Shown here one piece after another: positions 53,069 through 62,642 of a stretch of 64,000 nt of DNA. The position numbers were made by a program, and so were the translations under genes. The stretch lies in the NCBI RefSeq assembly GCF_001541095.1, contig NZ_LMXH01000002.1, positions 119,010 through 183,009 on the forward strand, given 5' to 3'. The notes beneath the pieces are model-generated. The model was not told the origin of the DNA, did not search any database, and was given only the letters and a program-made list of their open reading frames with translations. The DNA is from Paenibacillus sp. FJAT-26967 (GTDB lineage: Bacteria > Bacillota > Bacilli > Paenibacillales > NBRC-103111). Within the stretch, counting starts at the first letter, position 1. Every line of letters begins with the position of its first letter.

Positions 53069-54324
53069 ATTGGTTAGCTATTAGCGGTAATGCCTTGCTC
53101 ATTTCTTTTATTATTTACTGTATCGCATTTCTGATTTTCGTGCTTGCCATTACGGGTAAGACATGGAGCAATCGTGATGCAGCGAAGCATTCGCGCAAGT
53201 GGGGTGGCGCGGCTTACATCTTATCTGCGGTAGGCCTCTTAGCTCAGATTATTTACTTCTTTACCCGCTGGTACGGCGGAGGTCACTTCCCGCTCAGCAA
53301 CATGTTCGAGTTTATGACTTTCCTTGGACTGGCCATTATGGCTGCCTTCCTGGTTATGTACGCCATTTATCGTACCCCGGTTCTCGGGGTGTTTTCTCTG
53401 CCGGTCGTAGTTCTGATGATCGCTTATGCGGCTGTATTCCCAAACGAAGTACAACCGTTAATCCCGGCGCTCCAGAGCTATTGGCTGAAGATTCACGTGT
53501 CAACAGCAGCAGCGGGCGAGGCATTCTTCGCCGTTGGTTTTGCGGCTGGGCTCATGTACCTGCTCCGCACGGTCAATTTTGACGGCAAAGAAGCCAAAGA
53601 CCGCAAAGAGCAAAGAGGTGTGGAATTTACCATCTTCGTTATCTTCATGCTGGTTGCCTTTATCGGATCAGTCTTTACGTTCAATGCAGCAGGTTACGAA
53701 GCGAAGTTTACTAAAGAATCCATTGTGAAAAGCAATGATGGAACACAAAATAAGGTGGCGCAGTCCGTAACATACGTACTCCCTCCAATTGTGGCGCCTT
53801 ATCAAGCCAATTTGGAACACATGGACACATTCCTCGGAATGGACAAGCCTCTCTTTACGGCTCCTTCCTGGATGAGCGGAGAGAATGCCGGTCGTAAGTT
53901 AAACACGGTCGTGTGGACGGTTCTCGGCGGCATTGTGCTATATGGACTGCTGCGCCTGATTCTGCGCAAGTCGGTCGGCAAGGCGATCTCGCCTATTATG
54001 AAAGGCATGGAGCCGGAGGATCTGGATGAGATCGGTTACCGTTCCATTGCCATCGGTTACCCGATCTTCACACTCGGAGCTCTCATCTTCGCGATGATCT
54101 GGGCCCATAAGGCTTGGGGACGGTTCTGGGGATGGGACCCTAAGGAAGTATGGGCGCTTATCGTATGGTTGTTCTATGCGGTCTTCCTGCATTTGAGACT
54201 ATCCAGAGGGTGGCAGGGCAAGCGGTCTGCGTGGCTTGCCGTTATCGGCTTCCTGGTCGTTATGTTCACACTGGTCGGTGTTAACCTTGTCATTGCTGGT
54301 CTGCACTCTTATTCCGGTGTATAA
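53065..54324 (+). CDS. resC: Cytochrome c biogenesis protein ResC (CcsA type)
   Basis: This 419-residue polytopic protein has about eight membrane helices. The haem-binding WWD-type motif reads WGRFWGWDPKEVWALIVW. Conserved His residues sit in nearby helices (KIHVSTAAAGEAFF, FLHLRLSRGWQG). Translation starts at TTG 53065, overlapping the resB stop, after AAAGGAGGG. Confidence 0.92.
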   Translation: MNWLAISGNALLISFIIYCIAFLIFVLAITGKTWSNRDAAKHSRKWGGAAYILSAVGLLAQIIYFFTRWYGGGHFPLSNMFEFMTFLGLAIMAAFLVMYAIYRTPVLGVFSLPVVVLMIAYAAVFPNEVQPLIPALQSYWLKIHVSTAAAGEAFFAVGFAAGLMYLLRTVNFDGKEAKDRKEQRGVEFTIFVIFMLVAFIGSVFTFNAAGYEAKFTKESIVKSNDGTQNKVAQSVTYVLPPIVAPYQANLEHMDTFLGMDKPLFTAPSWMSGENAGRKLNTVVWTVLGGIVLYGLLRLILRKSVGKAISPIMKGMEPEDLDEIGYRSIAIGYPIFTLGALIFAMIWAHKAWGRFWGWDPKEVWALIVWLFYAVFLHLRLSRGWQGKRSAWLAVIGFLVVMFTLVGVNLVIAGLHSYSGV

Positions 54325-54404
54325 TTTGAACTACACGAACATGTAATCAAAGGAACCAATCATTCGCTACTATCGTTTACGGACGGAAGGGACTGTGAAA
54401 CTCC

Positions 54405-55118
54405 ATGGAACAGAAATTGCATATTCTGGTTGTGGACGATGAAGAAAGAATTCGGCGTCTGCTTCGTATGTATCTCGAGAAAGAAGGCTACGGGATTGAA
54501 GAGGCGGAAGACGGGGAGACGGCACTGGCTCTGGCTACAGAACGTGACTTTGATCTGATTCTGCTTGATCTGATGCTTCCGGGTATTGATGGTACAGAGG
54601 TGTGCGCACGACTGCGGCAGGTGAAATCAACTCCGGTTATCATGCTGACTGCCAAAGGCGAAGAGACCAACCGCGTCCACGGCTTTGAAGTCGGTGCAGA
54701 TGATTATGTGGTCAAGCCTTTTTCCCCGAGAGAAGTCATCTACCGGGTAAAAGCCATTCTGCGCAGATCATCGGCTACCGCTTTTCTGTCCAAAGATGCG
54801 AATTCAAGCAATAACATTGTATTTCCCCACCTGGTTATCGAACATGATGCTCACCGTGTATCGGCGGGAGGCCAGGAAGTGGCGTTGACACCTAAAGAAT
54901 ATGAGCTGCTGCATTATCTGGCAGTTTCTCCTGATAAAGTTTTCTCGCGTGAAGAGCTGCTCAAAGATGTTTGGAATTATGAGTTTTTCGGAGATTTACG
55001 TACGGTTGATACGCACGTGAAAAGGCTGCGCGAGAAGCTCAACAAAGTGTCGACTGAGGCTGCTGTCATGATTACCACGGTATGGGGCGTAGGATACAAG
55101 TTAGAGGTGCCGAAATAA
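54405..55118 (+). CDS. resD: Response regulator ResD
   Basis: This 237-residue OmpR-type regulator has a receiver domain with the acidic pocket VVDDEERIRRLL, phospho-acceptor Asp in LILLDLMLPG and Lys in DDYVVKPFSPRE. The winged helix includes LTPKEYELLHYLAVSPDKVF. It activates respiration and low-oxygen genes in relatives. The resE gene follows one base after. Confidence 0.92.
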   Translation: MEQKLHILVVDDEERIRRLLRMYLEKEGYGIEEAEDGETALALATERDFDLILLDLMLPGIDGTEVCARLRQVKSTPVIMLTAKGEETNRVHGFEVGADDYVVKPFSPREVIYRVKAILRRSSATAFLSKDANSSNNIVFPHLVIEHDAHRVSAGGQEVALTPKEYELLHYLAVSPDKVFSREELLKDVWNYEFFGDLRTVDTHVKRLREKLNKVSTEAAVMITTVWGVGYKLEVPK

Positions 55119-55119
55119 C

Positions 55120-56991
55120 GTGTTTAGTCTGCGAAGCGTTGTCGGCAAGCTGTGGTTAACGATTATCGGACTCGTAGCCCTTATACTGATGATTCTTGGA
55201 TTGTTTCTCGTTCAGTCTCTGGAGCAATATTTTTCCCAGTCTGAAGATCAGATCAAGAATCTCGAGAAATTAGCAACCGATTATTCCATCGGAGCGTCTT
55301 CTCATCCTATGAGAGATGATGAATATTACCAGATGGCTAACGAGCTTTTGGAGCTACAGGATGCCAGGATGATTGTACTCGACAAATCGCTGACTGAGCT
55401 GAATTCGGCCGCAACCGGGAACAACGAAGAACTTCTTCGTTTCCATGCGGTCGATTTTTTCTCGGAACAAGAACTGGCTTCCGTATTAAGCGGATCTATA
55501 GTGGAGAAGCAGATACCCTATAACGAGAAAAAAACGAATACGCGGAATGACTACATTGCCGTAGCTGTTCCCATTTATGCGAGTCCGAATAACGGTTCCA
55601 ATGAAGTACAAGGCGCCATTATTATTTATCAGTCTTTGAAATCATTGGAGTCGACGCAGTGGGATGTTTTTAAACTATTTGTCATTGTTTCGATTATCGG
55701 ATTTCTTATGACGACCGTTTTTGCTTTCTTCTTGTTCTACCGGATTACGCGGCCGCTGCTTCAGCTCAAAGAAGCGGCCGGACGTATATCCAAAGGGGAG
55801 TACGGGACGAAAGTGCCTATTTTATCATCCGACGAAATCGGGGAGCTTGCGAAATCTTTTAACGTGATGGGCGAGGATTTGCAAGAGAGCGTGAGGGCAC
55901 TCCGCCGAGAGAAAGAAAACCTTGCCAGCGTACTGAGAAGTATGACAGATGCCGTCATGACCTTTGATTCAGAGGGCTCTGTCACGCTGACGAACCCGCA
56001 GGGAGATAAGATTATTCAGGAATGGAACAAAATCACATGGAACCCGGATATTCAGCCGGAGGAGGGGGAAGAGACTTCCCTCATTCCGGCAGGCCGCAGC
56101 ATTCCGGCTCCGCTTGCGGTTATGTTCCGCCATGTCGTCAAGGAAGCGCGTGAACAGACGGACAAACTCCACGTGGAGAACGAAGTCTGGTCGGTGGCTA
56201 TGACCCCGCTGCACTCACGCGAAGGCGTCCGCGGAGCGGTTGCGGTCCTCCGTGATGTTACGGAGGAGTTCCGCCTTGACAAGCTCCGCAAAGACTTCGT
56301 GGCCAATGTCTCTCATGAGCTGCGGACACCGCTGTCCATGGTACAGGGCTACAGCGAAGCCCTGATCGACGACATCGCGGGATCGCCCGAGGAGCGGCAG
56401 GAGCTCGCTCAGGTGATCTATGACGAGGCGCTGCGGATGGGCCGCCTCGTCAGGGACCTGCTCGATCTGGCCCGTATGGAGGCCGGCCATCTCGAGATGA
56501 ACTTCAACCGGACGGATGTAGGCGGGCTCATGAAACGGATGCACCGCAAGTTCTCCGTCCTGGCGAGGGAGAAGGATATTCGCCTGAGCTTCGAACTGCC
56601 GCAGGAGGAGCTCTTCTGCTTGGCGGATGAAGACAGGCTGGAGCAGGTGCTCACGAACCTGCTCGACAACGCATTCCGGCATACGCCGGGCGGCCGGGGG
56701 ATCACGATTAAAGCAGAATCGTGTTCGTATAAATCCGGTCCCGGCTGCCAGATTGAAGTGATTGACGAAGGCCAGGGAATCCCGGCCGAGGACGTGCCAT
56801 ACGTGTTCGAGCGCTTTTATAAAGCAGACAAGGCTCGGACACGCGGGGCAACCGGCGGAACAGGACTGGGCCTGGCCATCGTCAAGAACATCGTAGATGC
56901 GCATCAGGGGACCATTACGATGCGCAGCAAGCTGGGCCAGGGCACGACGTTTACGATTGTGCTGCCGTGCCGCTCCTGCGAACTTGCGTGA
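55120..56991 (+). CDS. resE: Sensor histidine kinase ResE
   Basis: This 623-residue kinase has two membrane helices (about 10-30 and 185-208) around an extracytoplasmic domain, a HAMP segment (RITRPLLQLKEAAGRISKGE), a PAS-like region, HisKA with FVANVSHELRTPLSMVQGYS, and the HATPase boxes (NLLDNAFRHTP, GTGLGLAIVKNI). GTG 55120 starts it, after GAGGTG in the resD end. G+C rises sharply in the catalytic half. Confidence 0.92.
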   Translation: MFSLRSVVGKLWLTIIGLVALILMILGLFLVQSLEQYFSQSEDQIKNLEKLATDYSIGASSHPMRDDEYYQMANELLELQDARMIVLDKSLTELNSAATGNNEELLRFHAVDFFSEQELASVLSGSIVEKQIPYNEKKTNTRNDYIAVAVPIYASPNNGSNEVQGAIIIYQSLKSLESTQWDVFKLFVIVSIIGFLMTTVFAFFLFYRITRPLLQLKEAAGRISKGEYGTKVPILSSDEIGELAKSFNVMGEDLQESVRALRREKENLASVLRSMTDAVMTFDSEGSVTLTNPQGDKIIQEWNKITWNPDIQPEEGEETSLIPAGRSIPAPLAVMFRHVVKEAREQTDKLHVENEVWSVAMTPLHSREGVRGAVAVLRDVTEEFRLDKLRKDFVANVSHELRTPLSMVQGYSEALIDDIAGSPEERQELAQVIYDEALRMGRLVRDLLDLARMEAGHLEMNFNRTDVGGLMKRMHRKFSVLAREKDIRLSFELPQEELFCLADEDRLEQVLTNLLDNAFRHTPGGRGITIKAESCSYKSGPGCQIEVIDEGQGIPAEDVPYVFERFYKADKARTRGATGGTGLGLAIVKNIVDAHQGTITMRSKLGQGTTFTIVLPCRSCELA

Positions 56992-57097
56992 TGGTTCACG
57001 CAAGGACCGTCTGCACAGACGGAAGAGCGGCGTTGTCAGTTACATCCAGACACATTGTTAATACTTCCCGAGATTTGCAGACCTTCAAATAGCGGTG

Positions 57098-57144
57098 AAA
57101 AAGGCGGAATGAGTGCTGAAAAACAGCGCCTTTCCGCCTTTTTT
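57098..57144 (+). terminator. Terminator of resDE
   Basis: AAAAAGGCGGAA (57098-57109) pairs with TTTCCGCCTTTTTT (57131-57144) around an inner GCGCTG-type stem. Confidence 0.85.
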
Positions 57145-57224
57145 GTTGAAAAAGAAAGCTAAATCTTGTTGTACGTGAAACAATCCGAATTTCAGGCAAC
57201 CCTTATGCTGTTGATCTTCATAAA

Positions 57225-57266
57225 AAAGAGCCTGCCCGGGAATGAAGATTCCAGGGCAGGCTCTTT
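57225..57266 (-). terminator. Terminator of serA
   Basis: AAAGAGCCTGCCC (57225-57237) and GGGCAGGCTCTTT (57254-57266) form a perfect 13-base stem; on the minus strand it is followed by TTTTATG. Confidence 0.88.
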
Positions 57267-57275
57267 AAAACTGTT

Positions 57276-58859
57276 TTAGATCGCCAATTGGCGTACGTTT
57301 ACGATTTCCGGCTGTTTTTCAAGTTCGGCGATCACTTCTTTGGAAGCTTTTTTGTCAATCGTCAGGACCATGATGGCAGATCCGCCGACGACAGTACGAC
57401 CCACCTGCATCGTTGCGATGTTCACATCATTACTTCCCAGAAGTGTACCCACGCGTCCGATGATACCCGGCTTATCATTGTGCGAGATAAGCAGCAGGCT
57501 GCCTTCCGGTGCAAAGTCTACCGGGTATTGGTCGATTTGTACGATGCGCTCGCCATAACCCGAAAGCAGGGTGCCTGCGAAGGTACGGTCACCTTGCTTG
57601 GACTTGATCGTGATCGTCACCAGGTTCGTGAAAGTGCCTGTAGTGGACGATTGCTGCGTCGTAATGTTGATGTCGCGCGATTTGGCCATATGCATAGCGT
57701 TTACAAGGTTAATGCCTTCTAGATGCTGGGTGAATACACCCTTCACGATATAGCGTGTCAGCGGGTTGGTATCGACATCGGCAAGATCCCCGGAATAGCT
57801 GACAACGATTTCGTTAACTGGGCCTTCGGTCAACTGACCGGCAATAAGACCGAGCTTCTCTCCAAGATTAAAGTACGGCTGAAGCTTATTCATAACGGTT
57901 GCCGGAACTGGCGGCATGTTGACTGCATTCTTGAACGGCTCATCGCGCAGAATGTGCAGCAGTTCTTCCGATACGTCAATTGCAACGTTCTCCTGGGCTT
58001 CGATTGTGGAAGCTCCGAGGTGAGGTGTCACGATGATTTTCGGATTATTCAGGAAAGGATGGCTCGCCTGCGGAGGCTCCTGCTCGAATACGTCGAAAGC
58101 AGCGCCAGCGACAGTTCCGCTCTCAATCGCTTCTACGAGCGCATTCTCATCAATGATTCCGCCGCGTGCGCAGTTAACGATGCGTACGCCTTTTTTCATA
58201 ATAGCAAACTGTGCAGGACCCACGATGTGACGGGTTTCGTTAGTCAGTGGGGTATGAACGGTAATGAAATCAGCTGCCGCCGCGATATCATTGACAGAGC
58301 CGAGCTTCACGCCGATTTTCTCCGCACGTTCTTCCGTTAGGAACGGGTCATAGCCGATCACGTTCATTCCGAATACTTTGGCGCGTTTGGCCACTTCGCT
58401 GCCGATCCGGCCCATGCCGAGAATACCCAGCGTTTTATTGCGCAATTCAACGCCGACGAATGTTTTACGATCCCATTCACCTGTGACCGTTTTTTTGTAA
58501 GCTTGAGGAATCGAACGCGCTACCGACATGATCATGGCAAAAGTATGCTCGCATGTAGCAATGGTATTTCCGTCAGGAGCATTGATAACGACGATTCCGT
58601 GTTTGGTAGCCGCTTCAAGGTCAATGTTGTCGACACCGACACCTGCGCGGCCGATTACTTTCAGCTTAGGAGCTGCATCCATAATGCGGGGAGTTACTTT
58701 GGTCTGGCTGCGTACAAGCAGCGCGTCGTAATCGCCGATGATAGCGATGAGTTCTTCTTCGCTAAGTCCGGTTTTTTTGTCTACCTCAACATCGCTTGCG
58801 TCATGGAGCATTTGAATGCCCATATCGCTGATTGGATCCGATACAAGTACTTTAAACAT
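57276..58859 (-). CDS. serA: D-3-phosphoglycerate dehydrogenase
   Basis: This 527-residue enzyme starts serine synthesis. The catalytic part shows LLVRSQTKVTPRIMDAAPKL, NAD-binding LGILGMGRIGSEVAKRAKVFG, and the Arg/Glu/His triad regions (NCARGGIIDE, VTPHLGAST). An intervening domain and a C-terminal ACT domain (NDKPGIIGRVGTLLGSNDVN) allow regulation by serine. A T-box leader controls it. Position after resE follows the order I recall in B. subtilis. Confidence 0.95.
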   Translation of the reverse strand: MFKVLVSDPISDMGIQMLHDASDVEVDKKTGLSEEELIAIIGDYDALLVRSQTKVTPRIMDAAPKLKVIGRAGVGVDNIDLEAATKHGIVVINAPDGNTIATCEHTFAMIMSVARSIPQAYKKTVTGEWDRKTFVGVELRNKTLGILGMGRIGSEVAKRAKVFGMNVIGYDPFLTEERAEKIGVKLGSVNDIAAAADFITVHTPLTNETRHIVGPAQFAIMKKGVRIVNCARGGIIDENALVEAIESGTVAGAAFDVFEQEPPQASHPFLNNPKIIVTPHLGASTIEAQENVAIDVSEELLHILRDEPFKNAVNMPPVPATVMNKLQPYFNLGEKLGLIAGQLTEGPVNEIVVSYSGDLADVDTNPLTRYIVKGVFTQHLEGINLVNAMHMAKSRDINITTQQSSTTGTFTNLVTITIKSKQGDRTFAGTLLSGYGERIVQIDQYPVDFAPEGSLLLISHNDKPGIIGRVGTLLGSNDVNIATMQVGRTVVGGSAIMVLTIDKKASKEVIAELEKQPEIVNVRQLAI

Positions 58860-58891
58860 GATAATGCCTCCTTAGTAGTCGTTTGAAAATA

Positions 58892-59150
58892 TAAAAAAAC
58901 CCCCGAACCTCATACGTAACCCGTATGAAGGGACGAGAGTTATCTTCGCGGTGCCACCCAACTTTACCTCACGCTTGCACGGGAGGCCTTATAAGTCCTA
59001 TCAAGGACTTTGAACGATAACGGGTTCTGCCGATTGATCCTCCGCAGTGCTTCGGACCGATGCTCGGGAGTGCTCTGTATACGCGTATCCTGCCGGTTCT
59101 CACCAACCACCGGCTCTCTGAAAGGCTAGCATGCATACTTGTCTCCGTCA
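58892..59150 (-). promoter_or_regulatory. T-box riboswitch of serA
   Basis: On the minus strand a Stem I with AGAGAGCCGGTGGTTGGTG is followed by the conserved T-box GGGTGGCACCGCG (58947-58959) and a terminator with CATACG/CGTATG and a T-run ending near 58893. The likely specifier is AGC (Ser) at 59072-59074, in AGAGCA. Uncharged tRNA-Ser would stabilise the antiterminator and raise serA expression. The specifier assignment is less certain than the T-box itself. Confidence 0.92.
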
Positions 59151-59155
59151 ACGCT

Positions 59156-59362
59156 TTAACGTGTTATATGACTTTAAGTTGACCTTAATGTAACATGGCT
59201 TCGTCGGGGGTGTCAATAGGGTTTGAGAGAGTTTCACGCATTCTTTGCAAAGTGCCGAGCTGTCCGCAGAATAGTCTTCTTTACACCTTGAGGTTGCTTC
59301 GGGAATTGTGTATTCTGCATAGAGGCATATACACGGATGATGGACGAAAGGTGGTTAACCCT
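59156..59362 (+). other. Region between the serA leader and the rhodanese gene
   Basis: A candidate sigma-A promoter for the rhodanese gene is TTGAGG (59288-59293), 17 bases, TATTCT (59311-59316). An open frame runs through the region from 59195 but carries no family resemblance before TTG 59363. Confidence 0.4.
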
Positions 59363-59686
59363 TTGAAACAGATCGGACCGGAACCTTTTCTGAGACTATT
59401 AGAAGAAGGGGAGAATATTCACGGGAAATACATGGTGATCGATGTACGTGAGACAGTTGAATGGAACTACTATCATTTGGAGGGGACGGAGCATATTCCG
59501 ATGAATACGATTCCAGGCCGTCTCGGAGAACTTCCTGAGGATGTTCCCCTATATGTGATCTGTGCTCACGGCGTACGAAGTGAGATGGTATGCGCTTATT
59601 TGCAGCAAAATGGTTACGAGCACATGATCAATGTAGAGGGCGGTATGGCCGCGGTATCGGGGCTGCGGGGCTTTGCGTACGATTAA
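59363..59686 (+). CDS. Rhodanese-like domain protein
   Basis: This 107-residue single-domain rhodanese has VIDVRETVEWNYYHLEGTEH and the active-site loop VICAHGVRSEMV with catalytic Cys. It may carry persulfide sulfur. TTG 59363 is nine bases after AAAGGTGG and gives a compact domain start. Confidence 0.87.
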   Translation: MKQIGPEPFLRLLEEGENIHGKYMVIDVRETVEWNYYHLEGTEHIPMNTIPGRLGELPEDVPLYVICAHGVRSEMVCAYLQQNGYEHMINVEGGMAAVSGLRGFAYD

Positions 59687-59710
59687 GAGCCTGAGACTCC
59701 CTATTAATTT

Positions 59711-59744
59711 AAGCGTGCAATCTGAATGATTGCGGGCTTTTTTT
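59711..59744 (+). terminator. Terminator of the rhodanese gene
   Basis: GCAATC and GATTGC around TGAAT, with outer AAGC/GCTT, then seven T. Confidence 0.85.
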
Positions 59745-59922
59745 ATGCAGCTGCAGATGGAACTTTTGAAGGGTCTAGTTCGTTATAAGAGAGTAAGATT
59801 TTCTGAAGCGTCAATTCATGGTATGTTAAAAGAAGAGCGCCAAGTATGCCGGACAGCTGCAGCGAGGCGCAATTCTGATAAAGGGCGATTGGGAGCCAAT
59901 TGATTCCTTGGGAAGGACCTTC

Positions 59923-60534
59923 ATGAATAAATGGAAATCGAAATGGAAGGACCTCAAAAATATCCGCTTCCAAAAAGCGGTTCGTGTAGACGAACTGAGC
60001 GATAAGGTCCTGCTGCTGAACTTATATGCAACGCAAGTTTTAATTCTGATCATCGGTGTGATTATGCTCCTGGTTCAACAAACGGATTTGAACACCCTGC
60101 TTTCATTTAAGCCGGGTTGGGGGATTCTTCTGTGGGGCGGCGGACTGGCTCTGCTTGTTGTTGCAGCCGATCTGATCGTAACGAGGTTTGTTCCGGAGGA
60201 TGTAATGGATGACGGCGGTGTCAATAAACGCATTTTTGCGCAAAGGCCCTTATGGCACATCGCAGTTCTATGTTTGGTCGTGTCGGTCTGTGAGGAACTG
60301 CTGTTCCGCGGAGCTATTCAGCACTATCTGGGTCCATACTGGACGAGTATCTTGTTCGCTGCTATTCATGTCCGTTATTTGCAGCATTGGCTTATGACAG
60401 GTCTTGTTTTCAGCATTAGCTATGGGATTGGCTGGATATATGTACATACCGGTTCTCTATGGACAGCTATTTGCGCTCATTTTATTATCGATTTTATTTC
60501 AGGATGCATTTTGAGGTACAGTAAGGAGGAGTAG
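59923..60534 (+). CDS. CPBP-family intramembrane protease
   Basis: This 203-residue protein has about five membrane helices. The CPBP/Abi motifs are present: CEELLFRGAIQHYLG (Glu-Glu-x3-Arg), AAIHVRYLQHW and AHFIIDFISG. The family includes CAAX-processing-like and bacteriocin-immunity proteases. The substrate is unknown. ATG 59923 follows GGAAGG. The next small membrane protein gene begins seven bases after the stop. Confidence 0.85.
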   Translation: MNKWKSKWKDLKNIRFQKAVRVDELSDKVLLLNLYATQVLILIIGVIMLLVQQTDLNTLLSFKPGWGILLWGGGLALLVVAADLIVTRFVPEDVMDDGGVNKRIFAQRPLWHIAVLCLVVSVCEELLFRGAIQHYLGPYWTSILFAAIHVRYLQHWLMTGLVFSISYGIGWIYVHTGSLWTAICAHFIIDFISGCILRYSKEE

Positions 60535-60540
60535 TGAAGC

Positions 60541-60765
60541 ATGCGCCACAACCAGACCGGCGAGGAATTGGTTAATCAGCCGAACACCATTGAAGCAGGC
60601 GAAGCAGCCGAAGATGAAAGCCATTACCTGCCCCCGCGAAGCTCCGTTCATCCGTCTGAGCAAACGAAAGTAACCCGGACTTTTTATCAGATCCTGCTTC
60701 TTTTGTTTCTTCTGCTCGTAGTCGGACTTGGCTGGTGGGGGATTGAATATACGTCCAAACCTTGA
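60541..60765 (+). CDS. Hypothetical small membrane protein
   Basis: This 74-residue protein has an acidic N-terminal half and one membrane helix (YQILLLLFLLLVVGLGWWGI). A strong AAGGAGGAG precedes ATG 60541. It is probably co-transcribed with the CPBP protease gene. No family is recognised. Confidence 0.65.
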   Translation: MRHNQTGEELVNQPNTIEAGEAAEDESHYLPPRSSVHPSEQTKVTRTFYQILLLLFLLLVVGLGWWGIEYTSKP

Positions 60766-60796
60766 ATGGCCGGGATCGTATATAACGTTGGATACT

Positions 60797-60861
60797 AAAA
60801 GCCTGCACTAGGGCGAATACGGGCTGATTCATGCCGGTATTGCACCCGAATGCAGGCTTTT
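60797..60861 (+). terminator. Terminator between convergent genes
   Basis: AAAAGCCTGCA (60797-60807) and TGCAGGCTTTT (60851-60861) pair perfectly over a 43-base structured loop; usable in both directions. Confidence 0.75.
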
Positions 60862-60873
60862 GTTACGGATGGA

Positions 60874-61752
60874 TTAAGATTCCGCAGTAATTTGCGCCGG
60901 ATCGACAAACGTATAGCCTTTCTTTTCTAGCTCTGTAAGCAGTTTGTCCAGCGCATCTGCCGTCCAGGGAAGTTCATGCATCAGAATGTTGCTTCCGGGA
61001 TGAAGCTGTTCAAGTACGCTCGCGACAATTTTGTCCGGATCGTTCTTCTCTGCGGACATCTCCCAATCCATAGATCCGTTGGACCAAGTCATATAAATCA
61101 GTTGATGAGCCTTGGCTTTTGCTTTGACTGCATCATTGCCTGAACCGTAAGGCGGGCGGAAGAACCGGGGCTTACTGCCGGTCGTCTCTTCCAGAATTTT
61201 AACCACATCCCCAATCTGATGATCCAGATTATCCGGATTCTCCTTCTTAAGATCCACATGATCCCAGGAATGATTGCCAAGCGCTTGTCCCCGGTCATGG
61301 ATCAGTTTGGCGAGTTCGGGATGCTGCTTGATGCGGGTTCCGTTCATGAAGAAAATGGCTTTGGCTTTATGTTTATCGAGAGTGCCCAGCATAGATTCAA
61401 GCATGGCTTTTTCTTTGGGCCCGTCATCGAAAGTTAGAAGCACCACCTTCTTTTCGCCGCCCGCATCGACTGGAACGACATCATAATTTGAATTGATGCG
61501 GTACTTTGATTTCTGAGCAGCCTCCGGGGAAGGTGCCGGCGAAGTCTGCTGCCCGTTAGGGGAAGGCGAGGCGCTGGGGGCCTGCGGCGCTGGGGATGAT
61601 GCTGGGTCAGGGGAACGCGTTCCCGTCTCTGTCTGATTTGCTGATGGATCTGTACTGGCGGTCTTACTGTCCGTCCCGGGTCCGCAAGCTGTAAGTGTCA
61701 GACTGAGGGTAAGGGCAATTCCGGCCGTTCTCAGGATATTCGTAAGGGTCAT
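60874..61752 (-). CDS. Polysaccharide deacetylase lipoprotein
   Basis: This 292-residue exported protein has a signal peptide with lipobox LTAC, a Ser/Pro/Thr-rich linker (about residues 25-80) and a NodB domain. Motifs are VLLTFDDGPKEKAM (two Asp), LGNHSWDHVDL (metal His pair), RFFRPPYGSGNDAV and LMHELPWT. It probably removes acetyl groups from peptidoglycan or another surface glycan. Confidence 0.88.
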   Translation of the reverse strand: MTLTNILRTAGIALTLSLTLTACGPGTDSKTASTDPSANQTETGTRSPDPASSPAPQAPSASPSPNGQQTSPAPSPEAAQKSKYRINSNYDVVPVDAGGEKKVVLLTFDDGPKEKAMLESMLGTLDKHKAKAIFFMNGTRIKQHPELAKLIHDRGQALGNHSWDHVDLKKENPDNLDHQIGDVVKILEETTGSKPRFFRPPYGSGNDAVKAKAKAHQLIYMTWSNGSMDWEMSAEKNDPDKIVASVLEQLHPGSNILMHELPWTADALDKLLTELEKKGYTFVDPAQITAES

Positions 61753-61979
61753 GGTACCAAAGCTCCTGTCTTATTTTTTGTATAAGCTTATGTGTAAGCG
61801 GCTTATTCCTTTTTCAAATTCTACCATATTAATATAGGTTTTGGAGCGCCGCCGGTATATTATACCCGTTGATCAGTAAGGCGAATCCCTGCGATTCCCT
61901 GCAAAGCTGCGCATGACCCCTGTAGAGCAGACGCAACCTAACAAAGATTCAATTCATTCTAAACTTTGGAGGGATACAG

Positions 61980-62399
61980 ATGAGATTCAGTTCTTTGCTT
62001 ATCGGGGGCATAGCCGGTGCGGCGCTTACTGTGTATGCCATGAATCGCAAAAACAGCTTCAGGGCTGCTTTAATGAGTTCCGGCAGCAGTACGGGCAAGG
62101 CAGTCAACGGAATAATGAATGAAGCGATGCAGATGTTTTCAGGGAAATCAGCTTCAAATTCGCCGAACCAGGGTCAGTCCGGCAGTCCCGCCCAACCGGA
62201 CTCGAAAGCCGCTTCCCATGGAAGCAGCAACTCTGCTTCTTACTCGCAGCCCAAGCAAAGCCACAGTGTCAGTTCCGCCGTTAACTCCGCAGAGGACGAG
62301 CAAGTGATTAAAGAACTCATCGCCAAGGACTTACACGTGAAGTCTGCCGTGGATGAAATTCTCGACAAGAACGATTCCAGGCCATCCGGGACTATCTGA
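61980..62399 (+). CDS. Hypothetical protein with N-terminal membrane segment
   Basis: This 139-residue protein begins MRFSSLLIGGIAGAALTVYA, a YtxH-like glycine-rich helix, followed by a Ser/Asn/Gln-rich low-complexity middle and a helical end (EDEQVIKELIAKDLHVKSAV). GGAGGG lies eight bases upstream of the ATG. Function is unknown. Confidence 0.65.
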   Translation: MRFSSLLIGGIAGAALTVYAMNRKNSFRAALMSSGSSTGKAVNGIMNEAMQMFSGKSASNSPNQGQSGSPAQPDSKAASHGSSNSASYSQPKQSHSVSSAVNSAEDEQVIKELIAKDLHVKSAVDEILDKNDSRPSGTI

Positions 62400-62443
62400 A
62401 GTTAATCCTGCATGACCATAGAGGAATGGAAGATCAACCCCGA

Positions 62444-62486
62444 ACACCGCTTCTGCCATGGGCAGAGGCGGTGTCTTTAAATTTTT
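62444..62486 (+). terminator. Hairpin upstream of mecA, probable terminator
   Basis: ACACCGCTTCTGCC (62444-62457) pairs with GGCAGAGGCGGTGT (62461-62474) over an ATG loop; tail CTTTAAATTTTT. Confidence 0.7.
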
Positions 62487-62515
62487 CCCGCATGACTAAC
62501 ATTTTGCGCGTGACA

Positions 62516-62524
62516 TGGTATAAT
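62516..62524 (+). promoter_or_regulatory. Extended -10 promoter of mecA
   Basis: TGGTATAAT (TGnTATAAT) lies about 120 bases before the start codon. The leader contains a hairpin TGTGCTTG/CAAGCGCACA. Confidence 0.55.
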
Positions 62525-62642
62525 AATATAAGGTGGCACCCAGTTATGTGCTTGTTTCAGCAAGCGCACACACCGTGGTTTTCAACCGGCATATTATGTT
62601 TATAACCATTCAATAAGGTGTCATGGAAAGGAGGATCCTGTC

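Noticed and set aside
59195-59362. N-terminal extension of the rhodanese protein
   Set aside because: The frame is open but the sequence has no domain resemblance, while TTG 59363 has a well-spaced ribosome site and gives a complete rhodanese domain.
62532-62540. GGTGGCACC upstream of mecA as a T-box
   Set aside because: The motif is not followed by GCG, there is no Stem I, and no terminator/antiterminator pair is present.
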